The notes: generated from the letters alone by a model not told the origin. A DNA stretch of 64,000 bases from Saccharomycopsis fibuligera x Saccharomycopsis cf. fibuligera (GCA_001936135.1 CP012819.1:186001-250000); one strand, 5' to 3'. Numbered from the stretch's first letter, positions 38,320 to 49,457 are shown. Made by a program: numbers and translations.

Positions 38320-39930
38320 ATGCTCAAGCTAAATTTTGTCATCTTGTGTGCGCTTCTAACTCTTATAGCCACTGTTTCGGCAGCCCCAATTTGTGCTAAA
38401 GATGATGCACAGGTAAGATTGGCCAACAACAAAGTTAAGAGAAAAGTTGTTCATGCTACTAGAACAGTGGCTACCGTTAGCAAAACGTCATTTTATGTTA
38501 CTGCGACTCATACCGTTACTGCTCCATTGGTTGAAGTTCTAATCAGTGGTGACATGACTTATACTCTTACCTTGTCCACCAATGTTGCAAACTCAGACTA
38601 CTCTGAAGGCCAAACTTATACTACCACTAACAGTCAACCAGCCCAATCAGCCATTGGAACTCAAGTTGCCAGTAATGATCGCGGTACTAACGGTGGTTAT
38701 ATTTCCACTTGGTCAAGTGAAAAATCATTGATTCCTTCTAATACTGGTGCTAGTTCTGCTATTGCTTCTGCTACCGTGTCTGCTTCAAGTGTTGAAGAAC
38801 CTTTGACTTCAAGCACAGATAAAACTCCTGACCCATCTTCTTCCCCTGCTGGTATTCAATTACTGAGCTCTGGCAAACCTTCTACTATTAGCTCTTCTTT
38901 TGTTTCTTCTTCGACGGACTACTTTTCAACAATAAGTTCAACTTTTGCTGATTCTTTCACTGAATCAGATTCATCTACAGAATTTTCGTCTAGTGATTCA
39001 TACTCAACTTCAACCTCTTCATCTGTGACCAGCGATGCTTCCGCAACTACGGCCTCATCTTCGTCATCTTCATCATCCTCCGCACCATCCAGTTCTTCAG
39101 CTTCCACTGCCAGCGCCACTTACGCAACTTCTACCGTTATCCCAACTGCGTTGATTTACAGTCCTTACAATGATGACCAATCCTGTAAAGATTACAACAG
39201 TGTCAAGTCCGACTTGCAAAAAATTGCCGATAAAAACATCCCAAGCATTAGAGTATACGGTACCGACTGCAACTATTTATCCACGGTGGTCCCAATTGCA
39301 CAAAAACTTGGCCTTAAAATAAATCAAGGTTTCTGGTTTAGTAGTACTGGTGACAGTAGTGTGAATGAAGCTGCTGCTGCTGTTGTATCATGGGCTCAGG
39401 AAAATACCTGGGATGTGTTTGATTTTTTCACTATCGGTAACGAAGCTATCAACCAAGGATACATGACAGTTGATGAGTTGCTTTCCATCATGAAAGAAGT
39501 CAGAAGCATCTTGAAAGATGGTGGTTACGAAGGCAAATTTACCACTTCGGAACCACCAGTAAGTTTCGAAAACCATCCTGAGTTATGTAAAAGTGATATG
39601 CTTGATTTTGTGGGAATCAATCCTCATTCTTATTTCGACGCTGACATTGATGCTTCTCAAGCAGGTTCGTTTGTCGCTGGTCAGAAAAAAATTGTTGAAG
39701 AGATTTGTACCAATAAAAAAGTATTTATTACAGAAACTGGTTACCCAAGTCAAGGTGATACTAATGGTCTTAATGTACCATCTAAGGAAAACCAAGCCAG
39801 TGCAATTAAGAGTATTTTGGATACTGTGGGATCCGAAGTGACGATCCTAACAATGTATAATGATTTCTGGAAAGATCCTGGTAGTTACGGTATTGAACAA
39901 TACTTTGGTGCTTATGATCTTCTTAATTAA
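38320..39930 (+). CDS. SCW11: GH17 cell-wall glucanase-like protein (SCW11 type)
   Basis: A 536-residue secreted protein. The frame is open from 38302, but the first ATG is 38320 and opens directly onto a signal peptide (MLKLNFVILCALLTLIATVSA). The mature N-terminus has a KVKRK dibasic site, then a Thr/Ser-rich stretch to about residue 280 including long Ser runs. The glycoside hydrolase 17 domain follows from about residue 280 (IYSPYNDDQSCKDYNSVKSD). The acid/base Glu375 in GNEAINQG and the nucleophile Glu472 in ITETGYPSQG are both present, so activity on beta-1,3-glucan is expected. Yeast Scw proteins act at the wall, Scw11 in cell separation. The exact orthologue (SCW11 versus SCW4/SCW10/MP65) is judged from the long Ser-rich linker and the short YSPYNDDQSC entry motif, so it is less certain. 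Confidence 0.9.
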   Translation: MLKLNFVILCALLTLIATVSAAPICAKDDAQVRLANNKVKRKVVHATRTVATVSKTSFYVTATHTVTAPLVEVLISGDMTYTLTLSTNVANSDYSEGQTYTTTNSQPAQSAIGTQVASNDRGTNGGYISTWSSEKSLIPSNTGASSAIASATVSASSVEEPLTSSTDKTPDPSSSPAGIQLLSSGKPSTISSSFVSSSTDYFSTISSTFADSFTESDSSTEFSSSDSYSTSTSSSVTSDASATTASSSSSSSSSAPSSSSASTASATYATSTVIPTALIYSPYNDDQSCKDYNSVKSDLQKIADKNIPSIRVYGTDCNYLSTVVPIAQKLGLKINQGFWFSSTGDSSVNEAAAAVVSWAQENTWDVFDFFTIGNEAINQGYMTVDELLSIMKEVRSILKDGGYEGKFTTSEPPVSFENHPELCKSDMLDFVGINPHSYFDADIDASQAGSFVAGQKKIVEEICTNKKVFITETGYPSQGDTNGLNVPSKENQASAIKSILDTVGSEVTILTMYNDFWKDPGSYGIEQYFGAYDLLN

Positions 39931-40344
39931 TTTATTACAAGTTTTTTTGATACTGCTTTTTTTATTGCTCTTCTACTTTTATCTTTTTCCAATTTTTGAT
40001 ATGATACAAAAGTTATTTCTGCGCTTTACCTTTTCTCATTTCTTGCTTGTTTTTCTTGGTTCTTTAAGTAACGCTTGTTAGTGCGTTTTTTCACTTGTTT
40101 TTCTCCTATTGACTTTTTTACAAGCTCTTCATGCTACATTTGTCGTTTATATTTTTCATTATTTCTTATGTGTACATTATTTAGTTTTATATCTTTTATA
40201 TCATTTTATTATACATTTATTATACATTTAAAATTGTTTTTGTAAAAATCACTGTAGCAAATCGAGAAAATTATAAGAGTTAAAAAAGCAACGAGAAAGA
40301 AGTGGCAAAAACAAAGCATTAAAAGTAGTCATTAAAAAGATGTA
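39931..40344. other. Convergent intergenic between the GH17 gene and MIOX-A
   Basis: T-rich, then A-rich. It holds the 3' UTRs of the two convergent genes. Nothing else was seen. Confidence 0.6.
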
Positions 40345-41814
40345 TCAAAATTCAACTATTTTGTTGGGAAAAAACTCATCAATAAGCTCATGATAATATG
40401 GTTCCAAAGTCTTCAAATCAATAGTTTCAGGAGATTTTGAGTACAAATCATACGGATTGAAAGCTTTGACTGCTTCAATCATTTGTTTATCGTCATCATT
40501 CATCAAGTACTCATATGCATTTTCACGATGTATCGGATAGCAAGAATGGTACCTGATCATTGCTAAGCCCTCCTTGGGTAAAGTGGAATGCAACTTGGCA
40601 ATATGGTACATATACTCGTCGTGACCCCAACTCAACATAACATTATCTAAGCCGCAATGAGGTGAGTAAATGCCGTATTTTGTCTTGTAAATTGGATGGT
40701 ATGAATCTTGATTGTTTTTGAAAAACTCATTAAAGATAATTTTCTTAGAGAAAGAACAGCCAATAGGAAAAGTATCTCCCACGACGTCCCATTGGCCCTT
40801 AGCATCAAAAAAGTACAAGAGTTTGCCCAAATCATGGATCAACCCTACCAACTGCATCCATCTTGGTTTACCATCCTTCCTTATTGCTTCTGCAGTTTGA
40901 ATTGCATGGTCTATCTGAGAAAGCTCAGTGTCAGGATCACTCTCATCTATGAGTTTATTTAGCTTCACTAATGCATCCCAAATGGTTAACTTGGCCCTCA
41001 CTTTCGTTTTAAAGTTGATTCTTGCTTGAAGATTGTACGCAAATGTCTGTTTTTCATGTTGTTCTTTATAAAATGCTTTTACTCTATCACAAGCAATGAT
41101 ATAGTTTCTGAAATGCGATTTATCAACTGTGGTGGATAGACTATCACCACTATTCCAAGCAGACAGAGTGGGTTCTTCTTGTTTAGTAGTACCCACACCT
41201 TTAATGCTCTTTGTGCCATTTTTTGTCAATACCTGTTGACTTATGTTTATATCGTTAGGTTTTTTGTGTGAGGATAATAACTGGCTGGACACATTATTAT
41301 GAATGTTGCTATGATTATCATGAACATTATCTGCGTCAATAATAACAACATCACCATCATCATTACTACCGTTATCATCGTTATTTTCATTCCCAGAATT
41401 AGAACTTTTGCTGCTAGCGTCGCTGACAGTTGATCCTGCCTTGGATGATTTGAAAGAAGAAGCATCATCACTTAGCGTGGGACTTCCGGTTTTCTTTGTT
41501 GCGGATGGGTTTTGCGAAGATACATCAACTTGAGGATTCATTGGCTTTGGCTTTGGTTGCTGTTGTTGAGCCTGTGGAGGCGACGACGGCGACAGTGGCA
41601 CAGATAAAGATGTCATTTTTGATGAGGATCCCAACGACGATGACTGTGGTTGCTGCTGCTGCTGCTCTGTTTCATTAGTATTGGTACTATTATTATTATT
41701 GATTCCGTAATATATTTTTGACTTTATTACGTTGACAGTTTGTATATCTTCGTCTAATCTCTCTAAGATATGGCCTTGTTTTGTGTGGATGAGCTTCTCT
41801 TTGCGCGACGTCAT
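40345..41814 (-). CDS. MIOX: myo-Inositol oxygenase A, with low-complexity insertion
   Basis: A 489-residue di-iron oxygenase of the MIOX family, converting myo-inositol and O2 to D-glucuronate. Five of the six iron ligands lie in the characteristic contexts IDHAIQ (His303), LIHDLGK (His327, Asp328), SWGHDEY (His398) and RYHSCYPIH (His423); the sixth is Asp455 in NPYDLYSK. The catalytic core is about residues 232-489 and is very close to MIOX-B. Residues 8-32 (IHTKQGHILERLDEDIQTVN) match the N-terminus of MIOX-B, but residues of about 35-215 are a Gln/Ser/Asn/Asp-rich segment absent from MIOX-B. It is continuous in frame, so I treat it as coding, although an unrecognised intron is not excluded. 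It is co-directional with CSE1 and ITR-A. The start is the first ATG. Confidence 0.93.
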   Translation of the reverse strand: MTSRKEKLIHTKQGHILERLDEDIQTVNVIKSKIYYGINNNNSTNTNETEQQQQQPQSSSLGSSSKMTSLSVPLSPSSPPQAQQQQPKPKPMNPQVDVSSQNPSATKKTGSPTLSDDASSFKSSKAGSTVSDASSKSSNSGNENNDDNGSNDDGDVVIIDADNVHDNHSNIHNNVSSQLLSSHKKPNDINISQQVLTKNGTKSIKGVGTTKQEEPTLSAWNSGDSLSTTVDKSHFRNYIIACDRVKAFYKEQHEKQTFAYNLQARINFKTKVRAKLTIWDALVKLNKLIDESDPDTELSQIDHAIQTAEAIRKDGKPRWMQLVGLIHDLGKLLYFFDAKGQWDVVGDTFPIGCSFSKKIIFNEFFKNNQDSYHPIYKTKYGIYSPHCGLDNVMLSWGHDEYMYHIAKLHSTLPKEGLAMIRYHSCYPIHRENAYEYLMNDDDKQMIEAVKAFNPYDLYSKSPETIDLKTLEPYYHELIDEFFPNKIVEF

Positions 41815-42272
41815 TGCTCAATCATTATTTTGATGATTTCTATTTTTTTGTGCTGGAATTGTGGAGTAATTATGACAGACTAGCTGCTATTCTGTGTTTG
41901 ATACCTTTAGTGTACGGCGTTTTATTTGTGTTTATTCAAGGTATGAACTTTGGATCAAAAGTAAGTTATTTTGAATATATTAGGCACAATCTGAAACTTT
42001 TAAAAGTGCTTTGGCAATGTCCGTCGAATGATAAACACGGTCTCTTGCAATTACGCATTCCGACTTCGTTTACTTCTTTTTCTAATTTGTTTTTTTCTCT
42101 AAAATTTTTTTTTGCTGCGATGCTGACGCATGTCCCTAATACTTGGGTGCACAGGGAATAGGCTACGATTACTTAAAATATCATCTACAATCCACTAGTT
42201 CAATGTCTTAACCAAACAGCTATAACAATGTATTTCTATACACTTCTATCTAACAATAGTAGCCAATGAGGA
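41815..42272. other. Intergenic between MIOX-A and CSE1
   Basis: Holds the MIOX-A promoter and the CSE1 3' end. A 115-codon + strand frame crosses it, but it starts with TTG, overlaps the MIOX-A start and resembles no family. Confidence 0.6.
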
Positions 42273-45266
42273 TCAAGCTTTAAGTTCTGCTTGTAATTGT
42301 GGACTCAATTGTTCAAAGATGGAATTCATAAATACCTGACTGTTGGCTGTGGCAAACTTTTTGAGAACTTCTAAGAATGCAGCCTTGATTTGACTGTTAT
42401 TAATATCTCTTAATGGATCGAACTTTTTATTACCAATGATGACCAACTTGGAGTAAGTTGAACCGAAGGTAAATTCTTCAAGTTCAAATTCATTAAGCAT
42501 GTCGTTCTCTGCAGAAACACCAGCAATAGTTGCACTTGTACCACCAAAAAATTCGTTTTTGTTGATGCTTAACGTATATAACGAATTAATAGAGTCGATG
42601 AAGTAAGCTGAATAAGGCCCACTAGTAAACTTAGCATTTTTGGTAAGCAAATTGGCCAAACCAATAATTAAAATTTTCTTATCATTCAAATTACTGAACT
42701 CGGTAATATTTGGCAACACGAGTGCCTTGTAGATATTACCAAATAAATTGTCTTGTATCTGATCAATGAATTGAACTGCGAAATCTGGACCCAAAACATT
42801 GCTTTTATTTTTAGCAGCATAATCTCCGTCTATCAAGGCAATGTTACTGAGAAATAATATAAATCTTTTAATAAATTTGGTAGTTCTTGAATTTTGCAAT
42901 CTGGTCAAAATAACCGTTGCAATTTGATTCAAATATTGTTGCAAAGCACTCAAATCAATGTGAAGAAGAATGGATTCCAATAGCTCAAAACCATGAACGT
43001 CGTGTGCTTTTGAGGATATAAGTCTTTGGAAAACACCCAACACTGGAGTCAAGTTATCAGCTAAACTAGATGGGTTGAATTCTATTATGTCAATTAATAA
43101 TCTTGTAATGGGAGGAATGTTTCCTTTGTACTCCCATAAAGAAGGAGATAATAAAGGTTTCACTAAACTTGTGTAATATGAAGGTAAACCACTGGTTAAT
43201 TTTGTTTGTTGATTGGCTTTAGATAAAACTTCTAGCAAGAAAGCTAATATTTGGATGATATATGGAACAAATTCAACCACATCTTCACCCAATATAACCA
43301 AAAAGTTGGGAATAATTAATTCCATAAAATTCAAAATGTGCTGTGGATTATTATCATGGTTGTAGTTGATGATTATACCAACACATTCAAAACAGTAATG
43401 CGAAAATTTTGGGTTTGAAGGGTTTTTGGAAATGATTTTGATGATCTCAATGAGCTGGTTCGTGATCAAGCCAACAAACTCAAAGTTATCTGGAAGCTTT
43501 GTCAAGTTGTCGTTGTTTAAAATTAAAACTCTCATAAGACATTTCAATAAATAATCATTTTCAGCCAACTTTTCTGGCTTTTCAGAATTGCTCAAGATTT
43601 TCTTGAACAAGACAGTGACTAATTCTTTGAATATCGGTGCAATATCGGTTTTGGTAAAAATAAAGTTGTGAGCACCAGAAGAGTTGTCTCTCAATGATAG
43701 AATTCTTTCGATGGTAATAGCTGAATAGGTATATGTGATATAATTGTCAGAGTTTAAATGGTTTAACAACAATGGGAAGCTCTCTGTCAACTGTTGCTTG
43801 GTCAATTGGTTTCTAAAAACGTATAAATACTTGATCGAATCGACAATTAACATTGGATTGACAGATATGTTCACCAAGTCGCCTGCAATATTTTGTTGAA
43901 AAAAGCCAATAATGTCCACCAACAAGTTTGTAGAAGTGATGCCAGCATTCGTGATATTACCTTTGGCAGCAATAGCGACAAACAAGTAAATTGCAGTATC
44001 TTTTTGCTTCCAGTTAGATGAATCAGATCCATAGTTTTCTAAAAATTGGTTGACATATTTCATGATGATTTCCGTAACTAAAGATTCATTTTTATCTTTT
44101 AGTTCTCTTAAAAAGCCTGTTGAAGATGTTCTTCTTGAATTTGAGTCATTGTTCTCAACATCTCTTTTGATAAACTCAATAGGATCATCTTCAAATAATT
44201 CTTCATCTGATTCTCTTAAGGTGATATTTGGTAAAATAATATTGATGAAAACATCATTCAACACTTTTTCATTATTGAAGATATCAAAGTATTTTGGAAT
44301 TCTTATAATGGATGTGAGGAATGTTAAACATTTTGAAGTTAAAATGTCATACTTGACTTGCAAGGTTAAAGATGTCAATTCATCCCAGACACTTTGAACA
44401 AATTTTTGTATTAATGGATCAAACACATCTTCGTATCTGGTAGAGTAAAGCTGTACCAAATCGCAGATACTACCTTTCACTTTGCTCAAAATATCAGGCT
44501 CTTCATCTTCATCTTGATCAGTCAATAAACTGTTTTTAAAAACAATATATTTGTGAACAATTTCCATCAACGGATTCAAATTGTCTTCAAAAAATTCTGG
44601 CAAATCTTGACAGTTGAAATCGTAGTAGATTTTGAATAAGAGAAGCAAATTTTCAAAAAGTTGCATTAAAACTGGCTTGTTGTTTAAATTTTGCTCCACT
44701 GCTTTATCAGTTTTCACTAATAACTCCATAAAAGGTTGCGTAAACTTGTCTAACACAAATTTAATTTCCAAAAACAACTCATCGGATCTAAACAATGGTC
44801 TCCATCTTTTAAAAATGGAATGAGCAACAGACAAAACGCCATTGATATTATTCAAATCTTCAGTCTGTAAGTTCAAAACAAGTTCATCGACTAAGTTCTC
44901 CCATTTGTTAGGAAAATCAGAATTAGCAATGATTGAAATAGATTCACCAATTTGCTTCTTCAAATTGTTATTTTTCAAGTTAATCATCAATTTGACGATC
45001 TTGGTTTTTATATTTACCACGTCGTTGGCGTCAAGCTTGTGATTGCCATCTGCATCAGCCCATTTTCTGTTCAAAAAGTTTTTAAAAAACAAGGCACCAG
45101 CTAGCCTCACTGAGTTATCATACTCATGTGAATCAACAATTGATAACAAAGCAATTGGAAACCCGGCGTTTGATTCAATAGAGCGCAATTGCTGATCTGC
45201 TTGATTGGCAGTGGTGGCACTCAAAGACTGCTGCAACAAATTGCCAATTGTTTGAATTTCGGACAT
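42273..45266 (-). CDS. CSE1: Exportin Cse1, importin-alpha re-exporter
   Basis: A 997-residue HEAT-repeat karyopherin of the CAS/CSE1 family. With RanGTP it returns importin-alpha to the cytoplasm and is essential in S. cerevisiae. Seen: an importin-beta N-terminal domain with LAGALFFKNFLNRKWAD near residue 55; IGESISIIANSDFPNKWENL near 105, matching the conserved block of Cse1; many helical repeats through the body; and a C-terminal CAS/CSE domain ending LSPQLQAELKA. Length is close to the usual 960. It is a housekeeping gene and is functionally unrelated to the inositol genes on both sides, which makes its position among them notable. The start is the first ATG with a clean match to family N-termini. 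Confidence 0.95.
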   Translation of the reverse strand: MSEIQTIGNLLQQSLSATTANQADQQLRSIESNAGFPIALLSIVDSHEYDNSVRLAGALFFKNFLNRKWADADGNHKLDANDVVNIKTKIVKLMINLKNNNLKKQIGESISIIANSDFPNKWENLVDELVLNLQTEDLNNINGVLSVAHSIFKRWRPLFRSDELFLEIKFVLDKFTQPFMELLVKTDKAVEQNLNNKPVLMQLFENLLLLFKIYYDFNCQDLPEFFEDNLNPLMEIVHKYIVFKNSLLTDQDEDEEPDILSKVKGSICDLVQLYSTRYEDVFDPLIQKFVQSVWDELTSLTLQVKYDILTSKCLTFLTSIIRIPKYFDIFNNEKVLNDVFINIILPNITLRESDEELFEDDPIEFIKRDVENNDSNSRRTSSTGFLRELKDKNESLVTEIIMKYVNQFLENYGSDSSNWKQKDTAIYLFVAIAAKGNITNAGITSTNLLVDIIGFFQQNIAGDLVNISVNPMLIVDSIKYLYVFRNQLTKQQLTESFPLLLNHLNSDNYITYTYSAITIERILSLRDNSSGAHNFIFTKTDIAPIFKELVTVLFKKILSNSEKPEKLAENDYLLKCLMRVLILNNDNLTKLPDNFEFVGLITNQLIEIIKIISKNPSNPKFSHYCFECVGIIINYNHDNNPQHILNFMELIIPNFLVILGEDVVEFVPYIIQILAFLLEVLSKANQQTKLTSGLPSYYTSLVKPLLSPSLWEYKGNIPPITRLLIDIIEFNPSSLADNLTPVLGVFQRLISSKAHDVHGFELLESILLHIDLSALQQYLNQIATVILTRLQNSRTTKFIKRFILFLSNIALIDGDYAAKNKSNVLGPDFAVQFIDQIQDNLFGNIYKALVLPNITEFSNLNDKKILIIGLANLLTKNAKFTSGPYSAYFIDSINSLYTLSINKNEFFGGTSATIAGVSAENDMLNEFELEEFTFGSTYSKLVIIGNKKFDPLRDINNSQIKAAFLEVLKKFATANSQVFMNSIFEQLSPQLQAELKA

Positions 45267-47075
45267 TGCGCAAGTATTCTCTGAGTCTCCTTAAAACAAA
45301 GCCAAAAAAGTGAAGCTGTTTGATGTCTGACTTGGTTACTGTCAAAGGCTGTTTTGACAAACACCGTAAAGGTCTTATAAAGGAAAAAAAATCCGGTTTT
45401 ATCTTGTATTTATTTTTCTTTATTTTGTTTTTGTTTTTCACAGCTTCTCTTGGAACACAGTAGAAAAATTTAGCTGCAAACCACCGCCAGACATTTTTAT
45501 TATGCCGGGTAAGGACCCGTATTTATGGTAGGAAACCCTAATTATACGGCTCTACTATGTGTTTGGACTGCATAGAATTAAAAGGTGATTGTAACTTTTT
45601 CATAAATATTTCCATGCTATTACAATAGTGTTGTTCCTCTACAAATAGAGAATTTTACGGTTTAACTAATTCTTTGTAATGTGCGCCTTTCTATCAAAGT
45701 TTGTCAAAAATTATTAAAAATTCTTGTATAACCAGAATAAGACGACAACAAAACCAACAATATTACGTTCCAGAAAGACCAGAAAAACCCCCAAAAGCCA
45801 AAATGTAACATAAGTCTGCGATCATTTAATCCAATTCTCTTACCATTACATAGGTTTTCAAACGTGCAAGTAGTGACCATATTGTCTTCCCGTTAACAAA
45901 ATTAATTATAACGACACTGCTTGAAAACTGACTTTTTTAACCAAGGGTGTTCGCTGTTTTCTATTCAGATGTATATAAGTATCACACTATTACATCTACC
46001 AATCAGTCTCACTACACTTATTATTATTACCATGTTCAAGAAATCCTTAAACTAAAAAGCTAACACACAGCGATATGACAAAATGTAATTCTGAAAGCAG
46101 CCAGAGTAGCTTCGCTTTCTAGCATAGTACCACATATTTCAGCTCAGCAAAAATTAAAATTTTCGGTCGTAGAAACACGTGAATAAAGCTACTTCCTAGG
46201 GTCGCAAATAACAGTATAATACGCCATTCATGGTTCATAATAGGACTGTCAAATATTCTTCGGTCTCAGCAAGCCTCTAATCCATGCTCTCCTGACTATT
46301 TCTTCTTTTGTAGGCTGCTGCCCCCAATGAAAACTTGGCTACCAAATGCTAAAGCAAATCTCTGATGTTACGTCAAACTCATTCCTGCTTATACGATTTA
46401 ACTATCCGTTGATAACAGTTGATCCGATTGAGCGCCGATATTATGATTCCGCAAGAAAAGATTTACGGTGGTTGATAATAGACCTGTTTTAATTAGTACT
46501 AGTTGGTGCTCTCTATTATTTCAAAGCGCATTCTTTGTGTTAGTGCACGGCTGAGCTAATATTCTAGGTTGCGTTGTTTGCGTTTACTGTCAGCATTGAT
46601 GAGAAAAGTAGCCTAGATATGTGGGAACATGCATTGTATCATGTATGCTTGTGGGGTGCATCAGGAAACATAGGATTGCATAGTAAGTACTGTCTGTTAT
46701 GGCGGTCAAAAGACACAGAGCAACCGGAACATCCCTCACTTGAGATTGATTTAATTAGTTGAAAGTACGCCTATAAAATATACAACAAACAGTAAAAATT
46801 TTCCAGTCTTTAATGCTGCTGGCTGGTTTTCTACCTAAACTAGCCATATTTTGTTTATATTATTTAAATAATATAGCACTATAATTTAGTAGTAAGATGA
46901 TAAGAGTATAAGTCGAGTAAATAGAACCAAGCAATAAAAGGCAGAACAAAAAAGAGCAGAAATAAAACAAAAATAAAATCATACGCAAAAAGGTGTCATT
47001 AATAATATATAACTGGAAAAGCTGTTGTACTAAACCAGAAGTGAATAAAAGGAAATAAAAATACCAATTGAATTC
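45267..47075. other. Intergenic between CSE1 and ITR-A, with an orphan promoter
   Basis: 1.8 kb, AT-rich. It holds the CSE1 promoter and the ITR-A 3' region. A + strand TATATAAG at 45972-45979 precedes, by 53 nt, an ATG in good context (46032) whose frame stops after seven codons. Other short frames are unremarkable. Confidence 0.5.
45972..45979 (+). promoter_or_regulatory. Orphan TATA box before a seven-codon ORF
   Basis: TATATAAG, then a CAATCAGTCTCAC leader and ACC-ATG at 46032 encoding MFKKSLN and a stop (46032-46055). This is a well-formed promoter layout with no long gene. It suggests a lost gene or a non-coding transcript. Confidence 0.35.
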
Positions 47076-48758
47076 TCAAGCATTCTCAACATGTTGGACT
47101 CCGGTAGTTCGTTTGGCAGGATTTTCTTCTAAGATGTCATCAATTGTAAAGGTTTTGTGTTTTCTCTCCTTGCTTAATCTAACAGACTCCTTGACGTTAA
47201 AACCACCGGTAAGGAACTCTTGTGTTTCTTCTAATTCAAGTCCGGATAATTCAGGATAGCAAAAAAACACAAGAATCAAGGCAATAGCAATTAAACCAGC
47301 AAAAAAAGAAAAGGTCCCAGTAGGAGTAATGTTTTTCAACATTGTCAAAAAGGAAGCAGCAATAACTAAGGAGCCCATCCAGTTCACTGCGGTAGCATAT
47401 GCACATCCAACACCTCTAACATCTTGCGGAAATAACTCAGACTGTTGCCATGGAACATTGCCAATTCCAAGAGCATAACATGCAGCAAATAATATCATAC
47501 CAACGATGATTAGGATACCCCAACCAGAAATTCCAGTAGTTTCAATTACAGCATTATTATCTTTAAAATCAATATTCATAAAATGGAATGCTATAGCACA
47601 TAAAACTAAAGCAATAATCATCCCAGGTAAGGACCACAACAATATGTTTCTTCTTCCAACCCTATCAATAACAAAGAATGCAATGCAAGTAAAAACAAAA
47701 TTAGTACCAGCAATAATTATTGACACTGCTGTTGCATTCTTGAATCCCACAGTTTCAAAAATGGTACCTGAAAAATACATTAAAGAGTTCCAAGAAGAAA
47801 ATTGTTGAATACCTTGTAAACCACAAGATATCAATAGAGCACGAAAGTTAGAAGGGACTGTATGAATCAACTTAATGGCGTTCCAAGTTTTTGTAAATGA
47901 ATTACTTCCGGAGATATCGTTATCTATACAAGTAAGTTCTTCAATCTTAAGCTCAATTAATGCTTCTTCAACACCTGGATGCGTTTTAAGCAAAACCTCT
48001 TTAGCTTTTTCTGGCTTTCCTTTCATGATATAAAACCTTGGGGTATCTGGTAAGAAGTAAAATGCAGAGAATTGGATAATCGGCGGTAACATGCCAATTC
48101 CAACTAATATTCTCCATCCATGGGTTACATTTGTAAGACCCGCGCCTATGCCATAAGCAATAAGTTGACCAGCGGTTATAGCTAGCACAGTAATAATAAC
48201 TAATCTACCTCTAAAACGTGCTGGGGCTAACTCAGAAATAAATAGTGGGGCACATAAAGATCCAACACCAACGCCAAAGCCCATAACGAATCTACCTCCC
48301 ATCATCACCCCCACCGTATGAGCTCCTGTTTGCATAGCACTTCCTGTGACAAAAAGGATATTGGAACCCATTATAGCTGGTTTACGCCCAGATAAGTCAG
48401 ACAAAAAACCACCAAAGATAGCGCCAATCAAGGCTCCTAATGAAGTAGCAGATGTAATCAATTCTTTCTGTCCATAGCTCAATGTTTCTCCCAAATCATC
48501 ACCAACAGCTACAAGCGCAGACGAAATGTAACCAGTGTCATAGCCAAATAAAAATCCAGATATTGACGCAACAAATGTTAGCAAATATACCAAAAAGCTT
48601 GGCCTTTGATCTGCTAAAGCAATAAGAAGCTCCTGATCAGCATCATTGATGGGCATAATTACCTTTTTCTTATCCTCGTTGCTGTTTGCCTCTATGTCAA
48701 TTTTAGCTTCTTCGATTCCATGAACATATACTTCATTATCTGAGCTTGAAGTTGGCAT
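47076..48758 (-). CDS. ITR1-like: myo-Inositol transporter A (ITR1-type MFS)
   Basis: A 560-residue twelve-TM proton symporter of the fungal Itr1/Itr2 group. Seen: [20 protein letters not shown] in helix 1, [50 protein letters not shown] in the central loop, [20 protein letters not shown] in helix 7, DRVGRRN, and [20 protein letters not shown] in helices 10-11. The ending [20 protein letters not shown] is typical of Itr proteins. Expected location: plasma membrane, importing myo-inositol. It is divergent from MIOX-B across 2.4 kb. TATAAATA (48921-48928) lies about 165 nt upstream of the ATG. It is a diverged paralogue of ITR-B; synonymous differences are everywhere, so the duplication is not recent. 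Its N-terminus ([18 protein letters not shown]) is distinct from ITR-B. Confidence 0.93.
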   Translation of the reverse strand: MPTSSSDNEVYVHGIEEAKIDIEANSNEDKKKVIMPINDADQELLIALADQRPSFLVYLLTFVASISGFLFGYDTGYISSALVAVGDDLGETLSYGQKELITSATSLGALIGAIFGGFLSDLSGRKPAIMGSNILFVTGSAMQTGAHTVGVMMGGRFVMGFGVGVGSLCAPLFISELAPARFRGRLVIITVLAITAGQLIAYGIGAGLTNVTHGWRILVGIGMLPPIIQFSAFYFLPDTPRFYIMKGKPEKAKEVLLKTHPGVEEALIELKIEELTCIDNDISGSNSFTKTWNAIKLIHTVPSNFRALLISCGLQGIQQFSSWNSLMYFSGTIFETVGFKNATAVSIIIAGTNFVFTCIAFFVIDRVGRRNILLWSLPGMIIALVLCAIAFHFMNIDFKDNNAVIETTGISGWGILIIVGMILFAACYALGIGNVPWQQSELFPQDVRGVGCAYATAVNWMGSLVIAASFLTMLKNITPTGTFSFFAGLIAIALILVFFCYPELSGLELEETQEFLTGGFNVKESVRLSKERKHKTFTIDDILEENPAKRTTGVQHVENA

Positions 48759-49408
48759 TGTGTAAAGTCAGCAAGAGAACTAAAATCAGAGTAAGCTGTA
48801 ACTATAGACAAAGAAAAAAATCGAACTCTGATGTAAAAAGTTGTTTAACTGGAACACAATATGTATTTGGATAACAACTTGAGCAAATAAATGAAAAACT
48901 AAAGGTAAGATTATTGGGATTATTTATATTAATGAGATTGGTGTAACATTATCCTGCAGCAGTGCATGATTTTCTATCTTCGTCATTCTTTTCCCAAGGT
49001 CAGGCAAGGACGTCTTTGGCTGCGTTTACCTGCAGCCTGGTTCTGGGACACTGCGGTCTGACGCGGGAGTCAATGTCATTCTCCGCAGAGGCACACTAGT
49101 CTAAAAGATTCTGTAGCCTATTTTAAAACATTTATCATTTTAATCCATATGGTCAATGGCCAACATCCGGTTTCCCATTACGCTATTGAATCTTTCTCCG
49201 TCAACTAGGCAAACGTTTCGCTATATAACAAAATCCGCACTTGCGGATTTCCGTTGTCATACTGAGTACCATAATACACTTACACAAAAGCTCGATGTTG
49301 ATTTGCTCTCTACTCCTCAATGAGGAGAGGTAATGTCAAAGGAAGTAATAGGGATCTCTTATTTGTACTCCGAATAGGGGAAATTATTGCCTTTGTTATT
49401 TTAATTTC

Positions 49409-49410
<2 letters not shown>

Positions 49411-49447
<37 letters not shown>
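49411..49447. repeat. T37 homopolymer with (GT)5
   Basis: 37 uninterrupted T followed by GTGTGTGTGT, located within the divergent ITR-A/MIOX-B control region. Confidence 0.95.

Positions 49448-49457
<10 letters not shown>

Noticed and set aside
41100-41720. MIOX-A low-complexity segment as an unrecognised intron
   Set aside because: A TACTAAAC-like string occurs near the right place, but no GTATGT/GTAAGT donor is obvious and the segment stays in frame for about 185 codons; treated as coding with a note.
41814-42161. 115-codon + strand hydrophobic frame
   Set aside because: Starts at TTG, overlaps the MIOX-A start codon on the other strand, and has no recognised family.
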